DNA of 44,173 bases from Pigoraptor chileana (lineage: Eukaryota; Opisthokonta; Filasterea): positions 1 to 44,173 of the forward strand of contig CALSCR010001010.1 of the NCBI GenBank assembly GCA_943704495.1, read 5' to 3'. Made by a program: the position numbers and the translations under genes. Shown piece after piece: positions 1 to 10,693 of the stretch. The notes under the pieces were generated by a model that saw only the letters and a list, made by a program, of their open reading frames with translations, ran no database searches and was not told where the DNA came from. The stretch's first letter is position 1. Each line of letters opens with the position of its first letter.

Positions 1-133
1 CCCCCAATTCACACATTCACACGCATGCACGTACACATACAATACACATACATACACCACACACACATACACACGCACACATAAACAAACGCACATGTAT
101 ATACACGCACAAACCCACGCACCCAATCGACAG
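1..133 (+). repeat. CA-rich simple repeat in the intron of the first gene
   Basis: This stretch is dominated by ACAC and ACATAC tracts and ends at a CAG acceptor (AG at 132-133). It is read as the end of an intron of the CH/ankyrin gene. Confidence 0.6.
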
Positions 134-3100
134 GTATCTCTCTCAGTACGACAAGAAGACGCTGCGTCGCGTAATCCAAATGTGTCAGAGCTTCTTCTCG
201 CAGTCTGTTTCTGCAGCAACGGAGACAGAATGGCAGCTCAACTGCGCGCGGGATCTGATGGACTCGAAGGTGTATTGTGCACTCGTCAACGCGCTTGCCC
301 CTGGAACGTTTGTTGTGCGGATGATGCTGAACGACAGGACGACGTTTGAAATGGCCACGTGGGCGATGGACGGCCTCCTTCTTGTGCCCAGATGCCTTCT
401 CCCGACGGACATGGTGCGCGCGACTTTCGATCCAATTGCGACGCTTGCGTATCTCGCAATGTTCTTTCGCGGCGCGGTTGCGTTTCGTGGGGGGGAGGAA
501 CTGTTGAGGACGATGAAGACGGTGCAAACGTCAATCAACGACGGCCGTCGTGAGCTGCGACTGCTCAAGCCACTCGGTGACCCCATGGCTGAGTTGGATA
601 GGTACGTTCTTCCGCCATTGCCTGCACTGTCGGCGTGGACGAATGGGGCTTTGTTGTGAACAATGACCGGTGACGTGTTTTGTCTCTGCTGTGTGTGTTT
701 TTTGTGTCTGTAAACGCAAGCATCTGAAGTGTGATGGACCTCTACCATGCAGTGCCACTGTCGCTTGACTCATGTAGTTCTCGGGCTCGAAATTCTGACA
801 CATTGCACAAATACACACACACACACACACGCTCTCTCTCCCTCACTCACTCACGCATCCACTCACTCGCGGACGCACACACACTATTTTTTGTTACTCC
901 GCGAACAAAAACACAGGCAGAAGTCGCTTGAGCGCGAGGTTGCCCTCCGCGAAAAGCGATTCCGCGAGCTTGTCATGAAGGCCAAAGCCGACCGCGTGGA
1001 TGACATGATGAGCCGCCTGACGTCGATGGTCAAGGATGCGCACCAGGCCGTGCGCGTGGCTATGCAACGACGGTACAACATCATGGACGTGACGGCAAAT
1101 TCGACTGTCGCCGGATTCGCGGCGCTGCACATGGTCAACCTCGCCATCACTCGCGGACAGTGCGGATTTTTCCTTGTGACGAAGAATGAGTTTGTGTCGA
1201 GTGAGCGCACAATTGTGCTTCGCAAGCGCGCCGAACCCGAGGTGCTGGTGGACGAGCACGACCGGCCGTCGTCGCGTGAGCTGCTTGGGATGGCGGACGA
1301 GGCCGTTGCGCAGATTGTACCGGAGAGATTCCCCGCGTGGGAAATTTTCATATCGTGCCAATCGCTCAACACGCTCCTGCACAAGGGGGAAAAGTGAGTA
1401 TTTTGCGTGTTATATTGTGGGCTGTGTTGTGTTGTGCGTGCGTGTGTGGTTGGCTATCTCCAGTCTAGCTTTTGTGTGAGTCTTTGTTTGTGTCTTCTGC
1501 GCTGTCCCCTCACTGTGCGAGACCCCCCCCCCCCCCTCTTCTCTCCTCTAACTCGGCTTGACATCACGTGCACACATGTAGGTTCATGTACCAAATGTTC
1601 CCGTCGTCACTTGAGCAGTCCACAAAAGAACTGCACAAAGCCGCAAAGGGTGGAAAGATGGGCGTCTTGCGAGAGCTCGTGAACTTTTTCCATGCTGACA
1701 GGCCTGGGTTTGTGGATGGAATTGACACGACGACGGGCAGCACTACTCTGCACGCGGCGTCCAAGCGAAATCACGTGGTACGTGCATCTGTGGCTGGCAA
1801 AAATTGAGCGCTGAACATAGCTATTGCAATGCACACTGGAATCACTACGACAGTGCGGCGTACTTAGCTTCATATACTGGGGGACATTTTTTGTTCGGCA
1901 AACTTTGGAAGTTTTGTAACTAATGATTGCCCCTTCGCGCCTTGTGCTGTCATGTGCTTGCACAACACATGGCCAAAATACAACGCATGTCTGAAAAACA
2001 ACAAACAACAACAAACAACAACAATAACAAACAACAACAAACAACAACATATACCAACAGGAAATGGCCAACTTTCTCCTCGAGCACGGGGGGTCTCTGG
2101 ATGCAAAGAACAGGCGGTCGCGCACGCCGCTGCACGTGGCGTGTGAGGCAGGCCATCTCAAGGTGTCGCGAGTGCTGATTGAGCACGGCGCCAACACGTC
2201 CATCCGGGACAGAGACGGCAACCTCGCCTTTGACATGATGCGCAACCCAATGCACAGACAACAGATTATGGGTGCGTAACAACATGTGCGTTGCTCTTAT
2301 GTTTACCATTGTTGCCCTCTGTGTGCTGTTGTTTTTGCTTGTTTTTCGAATATTGTTGTGTTTGACTTACAAAGCACGTGTAGAGTGCTGTCTTGTTGTT
2401 GGCAAAGTCCCTTGCACTGGCATATCTCCGGCGGTATTACGTGCATTTTCGTTGCGTATTCATTGAGTCGGTTGCACGCACAAGCGACTCACCCTCTGAA
2501 CGCTTTCTTTTTTTTGCGTTTTCCGCCACCCATATCACCCCATCATCGAAATTATTGCGCCATGCAGACATTGAACAGCGATACCGGGCGCTTCTTGCGG
2601 CAATGCACGATGGCAACGTGGCCTGCATTCTCACGCGCGCCCAACAACACAAGGCAGGCACCGACCTGTTCAACATCCGCCTCGTCACGGAATCTGGCGA
2701 CACGCTTGTTCACGTGGCGGCACGTGCGGGGCATCACGAGCTTGCGAGCATTCTGCTGTCGCGTGGGTGCAAAGTGAACGCCCGCAACAAACTGGGGAGG
2801 ACACCGCTGCACGACGCGGCGACGATGGCCGTTGTGGAGGTGTTGATTGACTACAACGCAAACCTGAGCATACAGGACAGCGAGGGGAATACGGCGCTGC
2901 ATTACGCCGCCGCCGCCGAAAACGGAATGGCAATGGTGCGCTTGCTTCTCCAGCGCGGGTCTAAGACAAAGACAAAAAATACCAGTGGAGAGACACCGAT
3001 TGCAGTTGCGTGCCGATTTGGGCGCACGGAATGCCTTCTCACGCTGCTTGAGATGGACCCCGAGGCCGCTGAGCGTCCGCCATTGGTCGTCGCCGCCGAG

Positions 3101-3990
3101 TACGGACACGGCGACACTGTCCGCGCGCTGCTTGACAGGGGCGTGAAGGTGGAGCGACCCGTGCTGACGCAGACGCTTGGAGCTGCTCTTGTGAAGGGAA
3201 AAGAAAACCCCAATTGCATCGACGTGGTCAAGCTTCTTATTGAGAAAGGGGCGAGCGTGCAGGTGCCGTACGCGGGCGGCAACACGGCGCTGCACCTTGC
3301 GACGCTCGGAAACCGTCCGGACGTGTGCGCTTTTCTGTTTGAGCGGAATGTGCTCGTCAACGCACGAAACGACCTCCACGAGACGCCGCTTCACATTGCG
3401 ATGCGCAATGACAACATGCGGATGGCCGAGCTTCTTGTTGCCAACGGGAGCGATGGGACGGTGAAGACGAAGACTGGGCTCACTCCGTACGACTACATTG
3501 GCAACCTCACCCTGTGGCAAGAGTACACATTCAAGTCTGTTGTCATCAAGATGGGTGTGAAGGGTGGGTGCTGTTGTGTGTTGCAGTGCAGTTGTGTTGC
3601 AGTTGTGCTGTTGTATTACGCCCTTGGCTGCTTTAAATTTTCGATAAGTCTGTGGCCAATGTGTGCTTCTCTCCTGTTGCCTTCGACCCTTTCCTCAAAA
3701 CCATACAATTAACACACGGAACAATCCATACCGCATATGCAGCCTACGCGAATCGCAAGGAGCGAAAGGACTTTCTCGACATTGCCCTTCGCCTCGAGCA
3801 GAAGCGGACGGATCGCCGGGAGAAGGAGGAAAGGGAGCAGGCGGAAATAATGGAGCGCCGGAAGCAACAGCGCATTCTCATTACTCTGCCGCGCAACTTT
3901 CTGGCCAACCAGCAGGCCATATCGGAGAGCCCCGTGCCCCCCGTGCAGGTTCATCTGTCGTCCACCCCGGAGGGTCCGGAGCGCACGTGA
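134..3990 (+). CDS. Calponin-homology-like and ankyrin-repeat protein, 5' partial
   Basis: Exons 134-601, 917-1393, 1582-1777, 2061-2271, 2568-3554 and 3743-3990 join in phase to 862 codons including the stop. The first visible exon starts in mid-codon after a CAG acceptor, so the true start lies left of the window. Residues 1-150 resemble a filamin/actinin-type CH region: DSKVYCALVNALAPG recalls the CH1 core and VPRCLLPTDMV followed by TLAYLAMFF recalls the CH2 core. Residues 160-315 are a mostly helical stretch I do not recognise. Residues about 325-770 hold roughly a dozen ankyrin repeats (GSTTLHAAS, SRTPLHVACEAGH, GNTALHYAAAAENG, HETPLHIAMRND). A charged Lys/Glu/Arg coiled segment (785-830) precedes the end. 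A role linking actin to partner proteins is inferred from the domains only. The donor of exon 5 could instead be at 3564, in the same phase. Ankyrin assignment is secure; CH assignment is moderate. Confidence 0.8.
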
Positions 3991-4642
3991 CGAGGCACGC
4001 ACTCTGCTTCTTGCTATTCATCGCACGTATGTGCGTGCATTTGTCTTGTATTGCGTATTTTGTGCATGTCGCAGTTTCTGTCATTGGTTTCCCCAAAGTG
4101 ATGTGTTTTTTTTGTTACAATTTGCGTCGAAACACGCGATCCGCCAATCATTGACAACGGTCGCCATGAAGGCTGACTGCCTGGATGGATGGACGATTGG
4201 TGTTGCGCACGAATGTATATATATAAAAGGGAAGGACTCTACCATGATGTGTTTGTCAGTCTATGCAACACAACACATACTACTGTGTGCACTTGCACCT
4301 GCGGCGGGCAAATCAATTTCATGACTCCTGTTTTGCTTTGAGCATCACCAATCGCTGTGGCACCAACAACTGCAATAAAACGTATCTTCCATTATTGCCA
4401 AACCAAGGCAAATTTGCAGCTCAAACCACCGAGCCTTGCTATGCGGTCCATCCAGTATGCAGTCACTTGCTACAAGTTCTTCACCAATCGGCATCCCCGT
4501 GAACCTCTGCTGCAAGCGATCGATAATATTAATTAATCATTTTAAATAGCATTGGATAATAAACCTGGAGAGCAAAGCACTTCTGCACACAGGTTTGTGG
4601 CACCGCGACACAGCTCAGCCTGCAACCCCCTGGAGGATCGTT
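3991..4642. other. Intergenic region between convergent genes, with polyadenylation signal and TATA-like run
   Basis: The CH/ankyrin gene and the ARM/Sfi1-like gene converge here. An AATAAA hexamer at 4374-4379 on the + strand lies about 385 nt after the CH/ankyrin stop. A TATA-like run lies at 4214-4230 (TATATATATAAAAGG). No recognisable coding sequence was found. The 3' half (4500-4560) is AT-rich. Confidence 0.6.
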
Positions 4643-6543
4643 TCAGACAGGAGCCCCCACACGCGCAGTGAGGTCGCCGATGCGTACCATCAGCGATCGA
4701 ATGTTTTCCGCATCACTCCTGATGCGCTCGTCGGTGGCACGCAGCTCTGCCGCAGACCCTCCGAGCAGCGCAACGTCTGCGCGGTGCTTCCTCAGCCGCG
4801 CATGCAGCGCAATGGCCCTCTCAATCGACACAAGCTCACGCGCCACATCATCATCGTCGCCATCCGCTTTCAACGACGATAACAACGACGACTGCGGGGC
4901 GTGTCCTCCCAATCCACTCTCCCGGTCACGTGAACCTTCAACCCCGGATGGCGCCCTGATGTTGTCTCTGCGGCCTCTCCCAGTATGCTCAGGCGCACGA
5001 ACGTACTCGGAGGAATTCACATTCTCAGCAGCTCCCGCACGTGCGGCGGTCGATCGCTTGTCGCTCACGTGAGTGTCTGGCAATGCATGCGCCTGCCGGC
5101 GCCCATCGGTGTCGGCAGACTGGCGCAGCGGTTCGTGGACTGTGTTGGATACCCGTGAGCTCACGTGACGCGCGTCCGTGGCGGCGTCCCATCCCTCAAG
5201 CAGGGCGAGTGGTCTGCGCGGCGGGGGGCGCTGCGACGTGGCGCGGGCGACGGCAAGGTAGGTCGGTTCCAGGCTCGGGTCACGTGATGCCACAGGCGGC
5301 GGCGGCGGATTGTTGGCACGGCCGTTCACTGGCGGTCGCAATGGGCCGTCGGCTGCAGCAATTCGCACCCGCTCTGCTTTGTGAGAAGAGTGAGTCATGA
5401 AAAAACATTGGCAAAACATTAAAAAACACGATATCGAGATTTGTCAGACAGCCATTGCGAATCTACACTTTCGGCGAGAGAAGCGTGACGGTGCATGGAA
5501 CTGGCCGCAATTGGCAGAAAAAGGCATGCAGACAGCCAATACCGTCCCCACCGTGTCCATGACGCGGCGCGGATGCACCGACACTCAGTTTCCCATCCGC
5601 ACACGCCGGCGGAGCTGCATCTGCTGTTGATGCAGCAGCAGCAGCACGGAGAGAAGACGTGGCGGCGGCGGGCTGCGCACCGCGGCCGAAGATCCCCCGA
5701 CGCTGCCTGTCGAGCCGGCGTGCAATAGTCTTGTGCCACCACCGCATTGCACATGTGTGCACGATGCGAAAGAGGGAGACGGTCACTCCTGCTCGCGCTG
5801 TCGCAAGCTCCTCTACACGCTGATGCGAGGATTCGGTGGCGACCTGCGACAAACACCCGTATGAGCGAGATGAGTAAAGGCAGCAACATTAAAAAAAGGA
5901 AAAGGAACGGCATGATTGCGCTTTTGATGCCACGTGAACGTCTTTCGGCGAAGAGAGAGAGCGCCCCACACACCTTCATCCACTGCGCCGCACCCCGTTT
6001 GATCAGTCGTAGCCTCCGAAACTCGATCGCCTCCTTCTCGCGCTCCCGCTTCATGCGACGCCGCGTGCAATATTCAACGAGGGCGGTGAACACTCTGCGC
6101 TGGAGAGACTTGCTCCAAAAACGCAGAGCAATGGACGTTGCCACAGCTTCCCGCTGGTACTCCATGTGCTGCCGGCGCCAGGATTCGCACACGCGGGCGA
6201 GGAGCATTGCGTCCGATCGGCGCCTGAACTCCTTTGCACGCGACTGCGGGGTGTGCAAGATGATGCTGACGTCAATATCCCGTGAGGTGAGTGGCAGAAA
6301 AAACACACAGATGACGTGAGTTACAAGGCACACAGGACCATTCAGTCCCTACACGTGCACACTATACGCATACGCACCCGCATCACAGTTCTCTGCGCAC
6401 ACCACGCCTTCCACGCAAGAAACGTCCGCCTGAGAGAGACATCGCGGGAGTGCAGACCCGCGCGCATGAGCATGACGCGCATTGTGGACATGCTACTTGC
6501 CACCCGCTTCCATTCGCGAAGTGCACGGATGGCAGCTCCTGTA

Positions 6544-6628
<85 letters not shown>

Positions 6629-8412
6629 TGTAGGATTCAAGTAGCGCTGTACCCATGGACTCCACATGTGAGAATACAAGAGATGTTAAGAATTAAAGTT
6701 AGTGTTTCAAGCGCTACCCCATAAGGGAGGTGTACGAAGTCATGGGAGCTATGTGTCATAGGCGCTAAGCCATGGACTCCTAATGACAAACGATACATGA
6801 CAAGTCAGTGACTTTTAAGCGCTGTCCATGGACTCAACATGACAAATGAGTGATATAGGACTCAAGTCAGTGTCTTCGGCGCTGTAGCCATAGACTCCAC
6901 ATGGCACACGAGAGAGTATAATGGTTACGACAGTAAATAAGTGTTCTGTAAAACATATTTCGCACTTGCCTGCATTATTCGAAGGAGTATCTCGATGCAG
7001 TTGAGCTCTCCAATGAGGCTGCGAGGTTGTTCGCTGCGATTCAATAGACAGGAGGATCGAATGTGAACAATAAATATGAAGGATGCACGTGCAACAGAGA
7101 GCATTCAGTGCATCCGAGGCACAATGCAAGGTCCACGTGGGTGCCCACCTCCTGGCAAGCCAAATGAGAGCAAGGAGGGAGCAGTGGAGTATCATAATGT
7201 CGTTCGCAGACAGTAGGAGAGCGAGTGTGCGGTGTGTCCCACAGGCGACGATCCACTCGCGCTGATTGACCTCGGTTGCCAGCTTCTGGAAGATACCTGG
7301 ACCACGCATGCAAAATGAATGATGATCGCGTCAGTAACGCTGCCGTCGCCCACTGACTCAAGTGATTGAGAAGAAAACGAATCTCGACCACTGCCGATGA
7401 GAAGTCGCAAGTAGCAGTGACAACGAGCATGAAGCTGCCCAGGCGATGGCCGGCCGCAGTGGAAAAGCTGCAACCATACTGCGAATCAGACTCACTTGAC
7501 ATCTCAACAAGGGTCTCGATGATGAATGGCTCCTGCCTGTCGTCGCGAAAGTACGCCTCGGTGGCTTCAGACAATTTGTCAGAAAGAAACTTGATGCCAC
7601 CCAAGTTGAAAAACTCGCGCTGAAAACATAACACAAGAGTATCGCCGGGACAAAACGATATTTCAGGAGGGAACGAGAGGCGAACACTGAGAACTAATTT
7701 TTTAGATGCATCACATGTCAACATTTTGTGAGTACAGAATCAAATGAACCCCGCCACAGGATACACGTGTTTAACATCAAGCTATCTCAAAGCACACCAC
7801 ATGCACACATACACACACATACATACATAAGAAATACACCGCAGAAATATTATACCTGGAATGCCTGATCTCGCATGAGTACGCGCAGGCATTGCAGTAT
7901 TCGGAGCACATTGTCACGCGGTGCCCTCTCCATCCAGTCCCTGCGCCATGTTGGCCACCGTATCAGGACATTAATAAACGATGCATTTGTACAATAATGT
8001 GTTTCCGTTACGACCAACATGTTGCGTACCTGCTGCAGAGACGGTGCCTCACGAGGGCGTCGAATATTTCTTGGAAGAGCGCCGCCAGGGGCAATGTTGA
8101 AAATTCATACTGGTCCCGATACCGTGCGACAAATTGCTCCAATGCCTCTGCCTCTGATTGCTGATTTCCCGCGCGTTTCGGCGGCCCTCCTGTGCCCCCA
8201 CCCACGCCCACGCCCAGGCCAGCCGACGTTGCGGGACGAAGCGGTGCCTTCAGTAGAACAAGCAGGCGAGACAGATCTGACTTGTCTTTCTCTGCAGCGG
8301 CAAACATCGCCTCGGATGATTGCGACTGCCCTCCCGGCAGCATACCTGCCAGGGGCTCCTCCATGTCGACGACATCTGGTGAAGGGGGGGGGATCGCAGC
8401 ACCCCGCAGTGC

Positions 8413-8452
<40 letters not shown>

Positions 8453-8520
8453 GATGAAGAGGATGTGGACCCCCCCAAAGCGGCTGGAGCCGTCGAATTC
8501 AGCGAGCCACCGCGCCGCAT
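4643..8520 (-). CDS. Armadillo-repeat protein with polyQ N-terminus and Sfi1-like Trp/Arg helical tail
   Basis: Exons in transcript order: 8520-8030, 7940-7856, 7619-7358, 7296-7149, 7033-6966, 6538-6378, 6243-5974, 5843-5681, 5373-4643. They total 793 codons, and every junction phase agrees. Residues 1-140 are low complexity with 13 glutamines (24-36). Residues about 150-351 are ARM/HEAT-like: VLRILQCLRVLMRDQAFQ, EFFNLGGIKFLSDKL, LHCSLLALIWLAR, IGELNCIEILLRIMQ. Residues 352-549 carry repeated Trp-containing helices (ALREWKR, LRRTFLAWKAW, ARVCESWRRQ, ALRFWSKSLQRR, MRWWHKTIARR) like the centrin-binding repeats of Sfi1. The end (about 720-785) is a predicted coiled coil. A centriole or spindle-pole scaffold role is inferred. 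The ATG at 8520 follows an in-frame stop. An alternative is two genes splitting near 6930, where the ARM frame meets TAA if the GTGCGA donor is not used. Another possible end is a stop at 5463 if the last intron is retained. Confidence 0.68.
6543..6625. repeat. (GT)n dinucleotide microsatellite in an intron
   Basis: A nearly pure GT run of about 80 nt lies just upstream, in the minus-strand sense, of the CAG acceptor of the exon starting at 6538. Together with the adjoining 65-75 nt repeats it fills most of the intron 6539-6965. Confidence 0.9.
6630..6905 (+). repeat. Cluster of about five degenerate copies of the dispersed intronic repeat
   Basis: The cluster lies within intron 6539-6965 of the minus-strand ARM/Sfi1-like gene. 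Recurring parts on the + strand are AGGATTCAAGT, TAGGCGCTGT and CCATGGACTCCACA. Copies lie near 6630-6668, 6690-6745, 6750-6782, 6798-6838 and 6855-6903. The + strand orientation means antisense to the host transcript, as in the other minus-strand hosts. Confidence 0.75.
8412..8452. repeat. CAG/CTG trinucleotide microsatellite coding polyglutamine
   Basis: Thirteen CAG codons on the minus strand encode consecutive Gln in the first exon of the ARM/Sfi1-like gene. The other frames give poly-Ala and poly-Ser, which do not continue into the ARM reading frame. Confidence 0.9.
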
Positions 8521-9057
8521 CCCGTTTCACGAGTGTCGTACAATTGATGCTTCCAAATAATGAGTATATTGCGGGTACAACGTATCCAGGGCGACTGCTC
8601 CCGAGCGCGCAAGAGCACAGTCTGTGCGCTCGCTTATGGGGCCACGTGGGCCGCTCTCTCGGCTGTCGCACTCATTCGCCAACGAATGCCCGCGCCTTAG
8701 ATCAATGGTTTCCACACACACTAGCGATTGAATAATTATCTTAGTCGAGTCAAGAGTGTGGAAGTTGAAATATCCATAGATTCTTGTCCAAACTATGTCG
8801 TAGGAGCCCTGAAAAATGAGAGTGTTACAAAGAGACAAAGAGACTGCGATAGAGAGAAAATTGACTTGACGTTGTACTTGATTTCATAATTCCACTGTTC
8901 ATTTTGATTCAGATGGAGGTGAAAATTAATAAAAAAAATACCCGTGACAAGCGATGGGTCTAACAGAATTTCAAATTTTACGACTTACAATCCAAATACT
9001 CGCGAAATTTCCACATATTCCACAGTATATTACGATCGGAACGCCCTTCGCCACACA
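8521..9057. other. Intergenic region between ARM/Sfi1-like gene and aprataxin
   Basis: It holds the promoter side of the ARM/Sfi1-like gene and the 3' flank of aprataxin, both on the minus strand. A minus-strand reading frame at 8527-8838 has a few protein-like stretches but no clear splice into the downstream gene and no recognisable family. It may be 5' untranslated sequence. The segment 8880-9030 is AT-rich. Confidence 0.4.
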
Positions 9058-10217
9058 TCAACAATGGGTCTTGAGGTGAGATTTAAGCGAGGGCATCGTT
9101 TTACACTCTTCGGCACACAAGTGGCACCGAAGAGGAGAGGTGAGTAGTCGCTCGAAGGCGGCCCTGTCAATCTTTCCAAAAATAAACGTCGAAGTAAAAA
9201 ATGAGGGACACAGAAACGTAGAGCATGTGTCGACGCACCGTGCCAGAACCAAGGCGGGGCTTACCTCCATGTGCCCTTTCGCTTTAATTGTATCAATCAC
9301 ATCCGCAGAGTCGAGGAAAAAAGGAGAAGCAAACGAGTTCCAGTGCTGTTTTGTCTTCAGACAATCGGAATCGAAATCTTGGCTGATAACATGCATGTGC
9401 AGTTGACTGCAAAATATTGGCACACGACAAAGTTTAAATCCCATTGTAGGTTGGCGCGTGATAGCGAGATAAATAGCCCTTAACTTACTTCATCGACGGT
9501 ATTCCGTGAAAGCCCATTCGAAAGCGCCGTCTTGACTCGTCTGAACGTGAGGTGTTTTCCCTGCAGGTCGAGAAACCGTAAGCTTACGAGGGATCACAAG
9601 CCGGTAATGCGAGGCTGCGCAATGAGCTGCGTACCTGGTGATTAGCTCCGTTCCCTTCCGCTGTAATTTCTCAAGAATGCCGACGTGTTCACGCGTCAAG
9701 CACTCAGGTCCAGATATAAGCGTCCGTGGAATTACCAGAAGGTGGAACCTGGCCTGCCCATATTGCAAATCTCGTGAATATTGTGTTTGCAATTTACAGT
9801 CACGCATGGACAAGAACTGACCTTTGGATATTTGTCTCGAATGACGATAAGGTCGGCATCTGAATCAACAATTTCTTTCTTGTGCTTTTCGGGATGCCGC
9901 AGATAGTCCACAAGTGCGTCAGCCCAAGACCCCTTCGGAGTTGTGCGGCACAGATTCGTTGGCTTCTGACCTTCCACATGAGCCTGACGAAGGCCCATCA
10001 TGGCAGTCATTATTTTTCTAGGAGGCTGTACACAGGATACATATGTATACACACAAATATATATGTATATATTCAGCTGCTCGTCACTTCCAAACACAAA
10101 ACAAGCGGCACAGCTGGTCGCCGATGTGCCACGCACCTCGTCATCGTCGGAGGAAGATCCACGCTTTCGACGAGAGACATTAACGGCCACCCGTGGAATC
10201 TGTGTTGCTTTATTCAT
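9058..10217 (-). CDS. APTX: Aprataxin, DNA 5'-adenylate (5'-AMP) hydrolase
   Basis: Exons: 10217-10137, 9983-9822 (an acceptor at 9965 is equally in phase), 9753-9635, 9560-9489, 9406-9265, 9171-9058; 230 codons with stop. Aprataxin removes AMP from abortive DNA ligation intermediates in the nucleus. A basic nuclear-localisation-like patch SRRKRG sits at residues 16-21. The HIT domain contains the conserved IRDKYPK, then ARFHLLVIPR, FRMGFHGIPSM and the active-site stretch NQLHMHVISQDFDSDC. The catalytic histidine is about residue 148. The first HIT-motif position is Gln rather than His, as I recall for plant homologues. The C-terminal C2H2 zinc finger uses C208, C211, H224 and H228, typical of aprataxin. 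There is no FHA domain, so the protein is the compact form seen outside animals. It is divergent from calaxin, with 476 bp between the starts. Confidence 0.93.
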
Positions 10218-10693
10218 AATATAAATTGCAAATGTAGACGGCACAGAAAGCCGAATCATTAAGCACTGTTCGTGCCATGCTATGACCCTGAAGTACTGTA
10301 AACACTGCCGCTGATGGCGTCGGTGAACTGAGACTGGTAACGTGATCATTGTGCCAGTGAACGTAATGACGTGTATACCGACCGCGTCTCTAAGCAACCG
10401 CTTGACAACGACGGCGGGTCATTTATTTGAGATTCATTTGGATTTCAACACACAATTCTCTCGATTCTAAATTACGCCCGCCGAGGCAAAGTGGGGTCAG
10501 CACTCTCCACTTGAGTTCAGTGCGAACCACAGAAAGCTGAAGTTTGCAATTACAATTGCTCAAGACGAATCGAGGAACAACTTTTGCACAATTATTCTGG
10601 ATAGTCGCTTAGTTGAAGGTACATTGCTCTTCCGACGTGGCAGGACTCGGTTAGATTTGCAGTTTTCGCGTGCGTTTACGGCACCTCGTGAAG
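10218..10693. promoter_or_regulatory. Divergent promoter region, aprataxin / calaxin
   Basis: This 476 bp gap separates the two start codons. It has AT-rich patches (10420-10470, 10540-10600) but no clear TATA box and no recognisable coding sequence. It is assigned as shared upstream region from gene orientation only. Confidence 0.5.

Noticed and set aside
2552-3520. Long minus-strand open frame (322 aa)
   Set aside because: It is exactly antisense to the ankyrin-repeat exon and has a His/Arg/Val-rich shadow composition with no family signal.
6342-6665. Reading frame starting MESMGTALLESYISHTHTHT
   Set aside because: The His-Thr stretch is the translated (CA)n microsatellite. The real exon begins at the CAG acceptor (exon start 6538).
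8105-8671. Poly-alanine reading frame on the minus strand
   Set aside because: It is another frame of the CAG repeat. Only the polyglutamine frame continues in phase into the ARM exons.
8527-8838. Minus-strand frame IFQGSYDIVWTRIYGYF as a first exon of the ARM gene
   Set aside because: It ends in a stop just before the ATG at 8520 and I found no convincing donor/acceptor pair. It was left as a possible 5' untranslated region.
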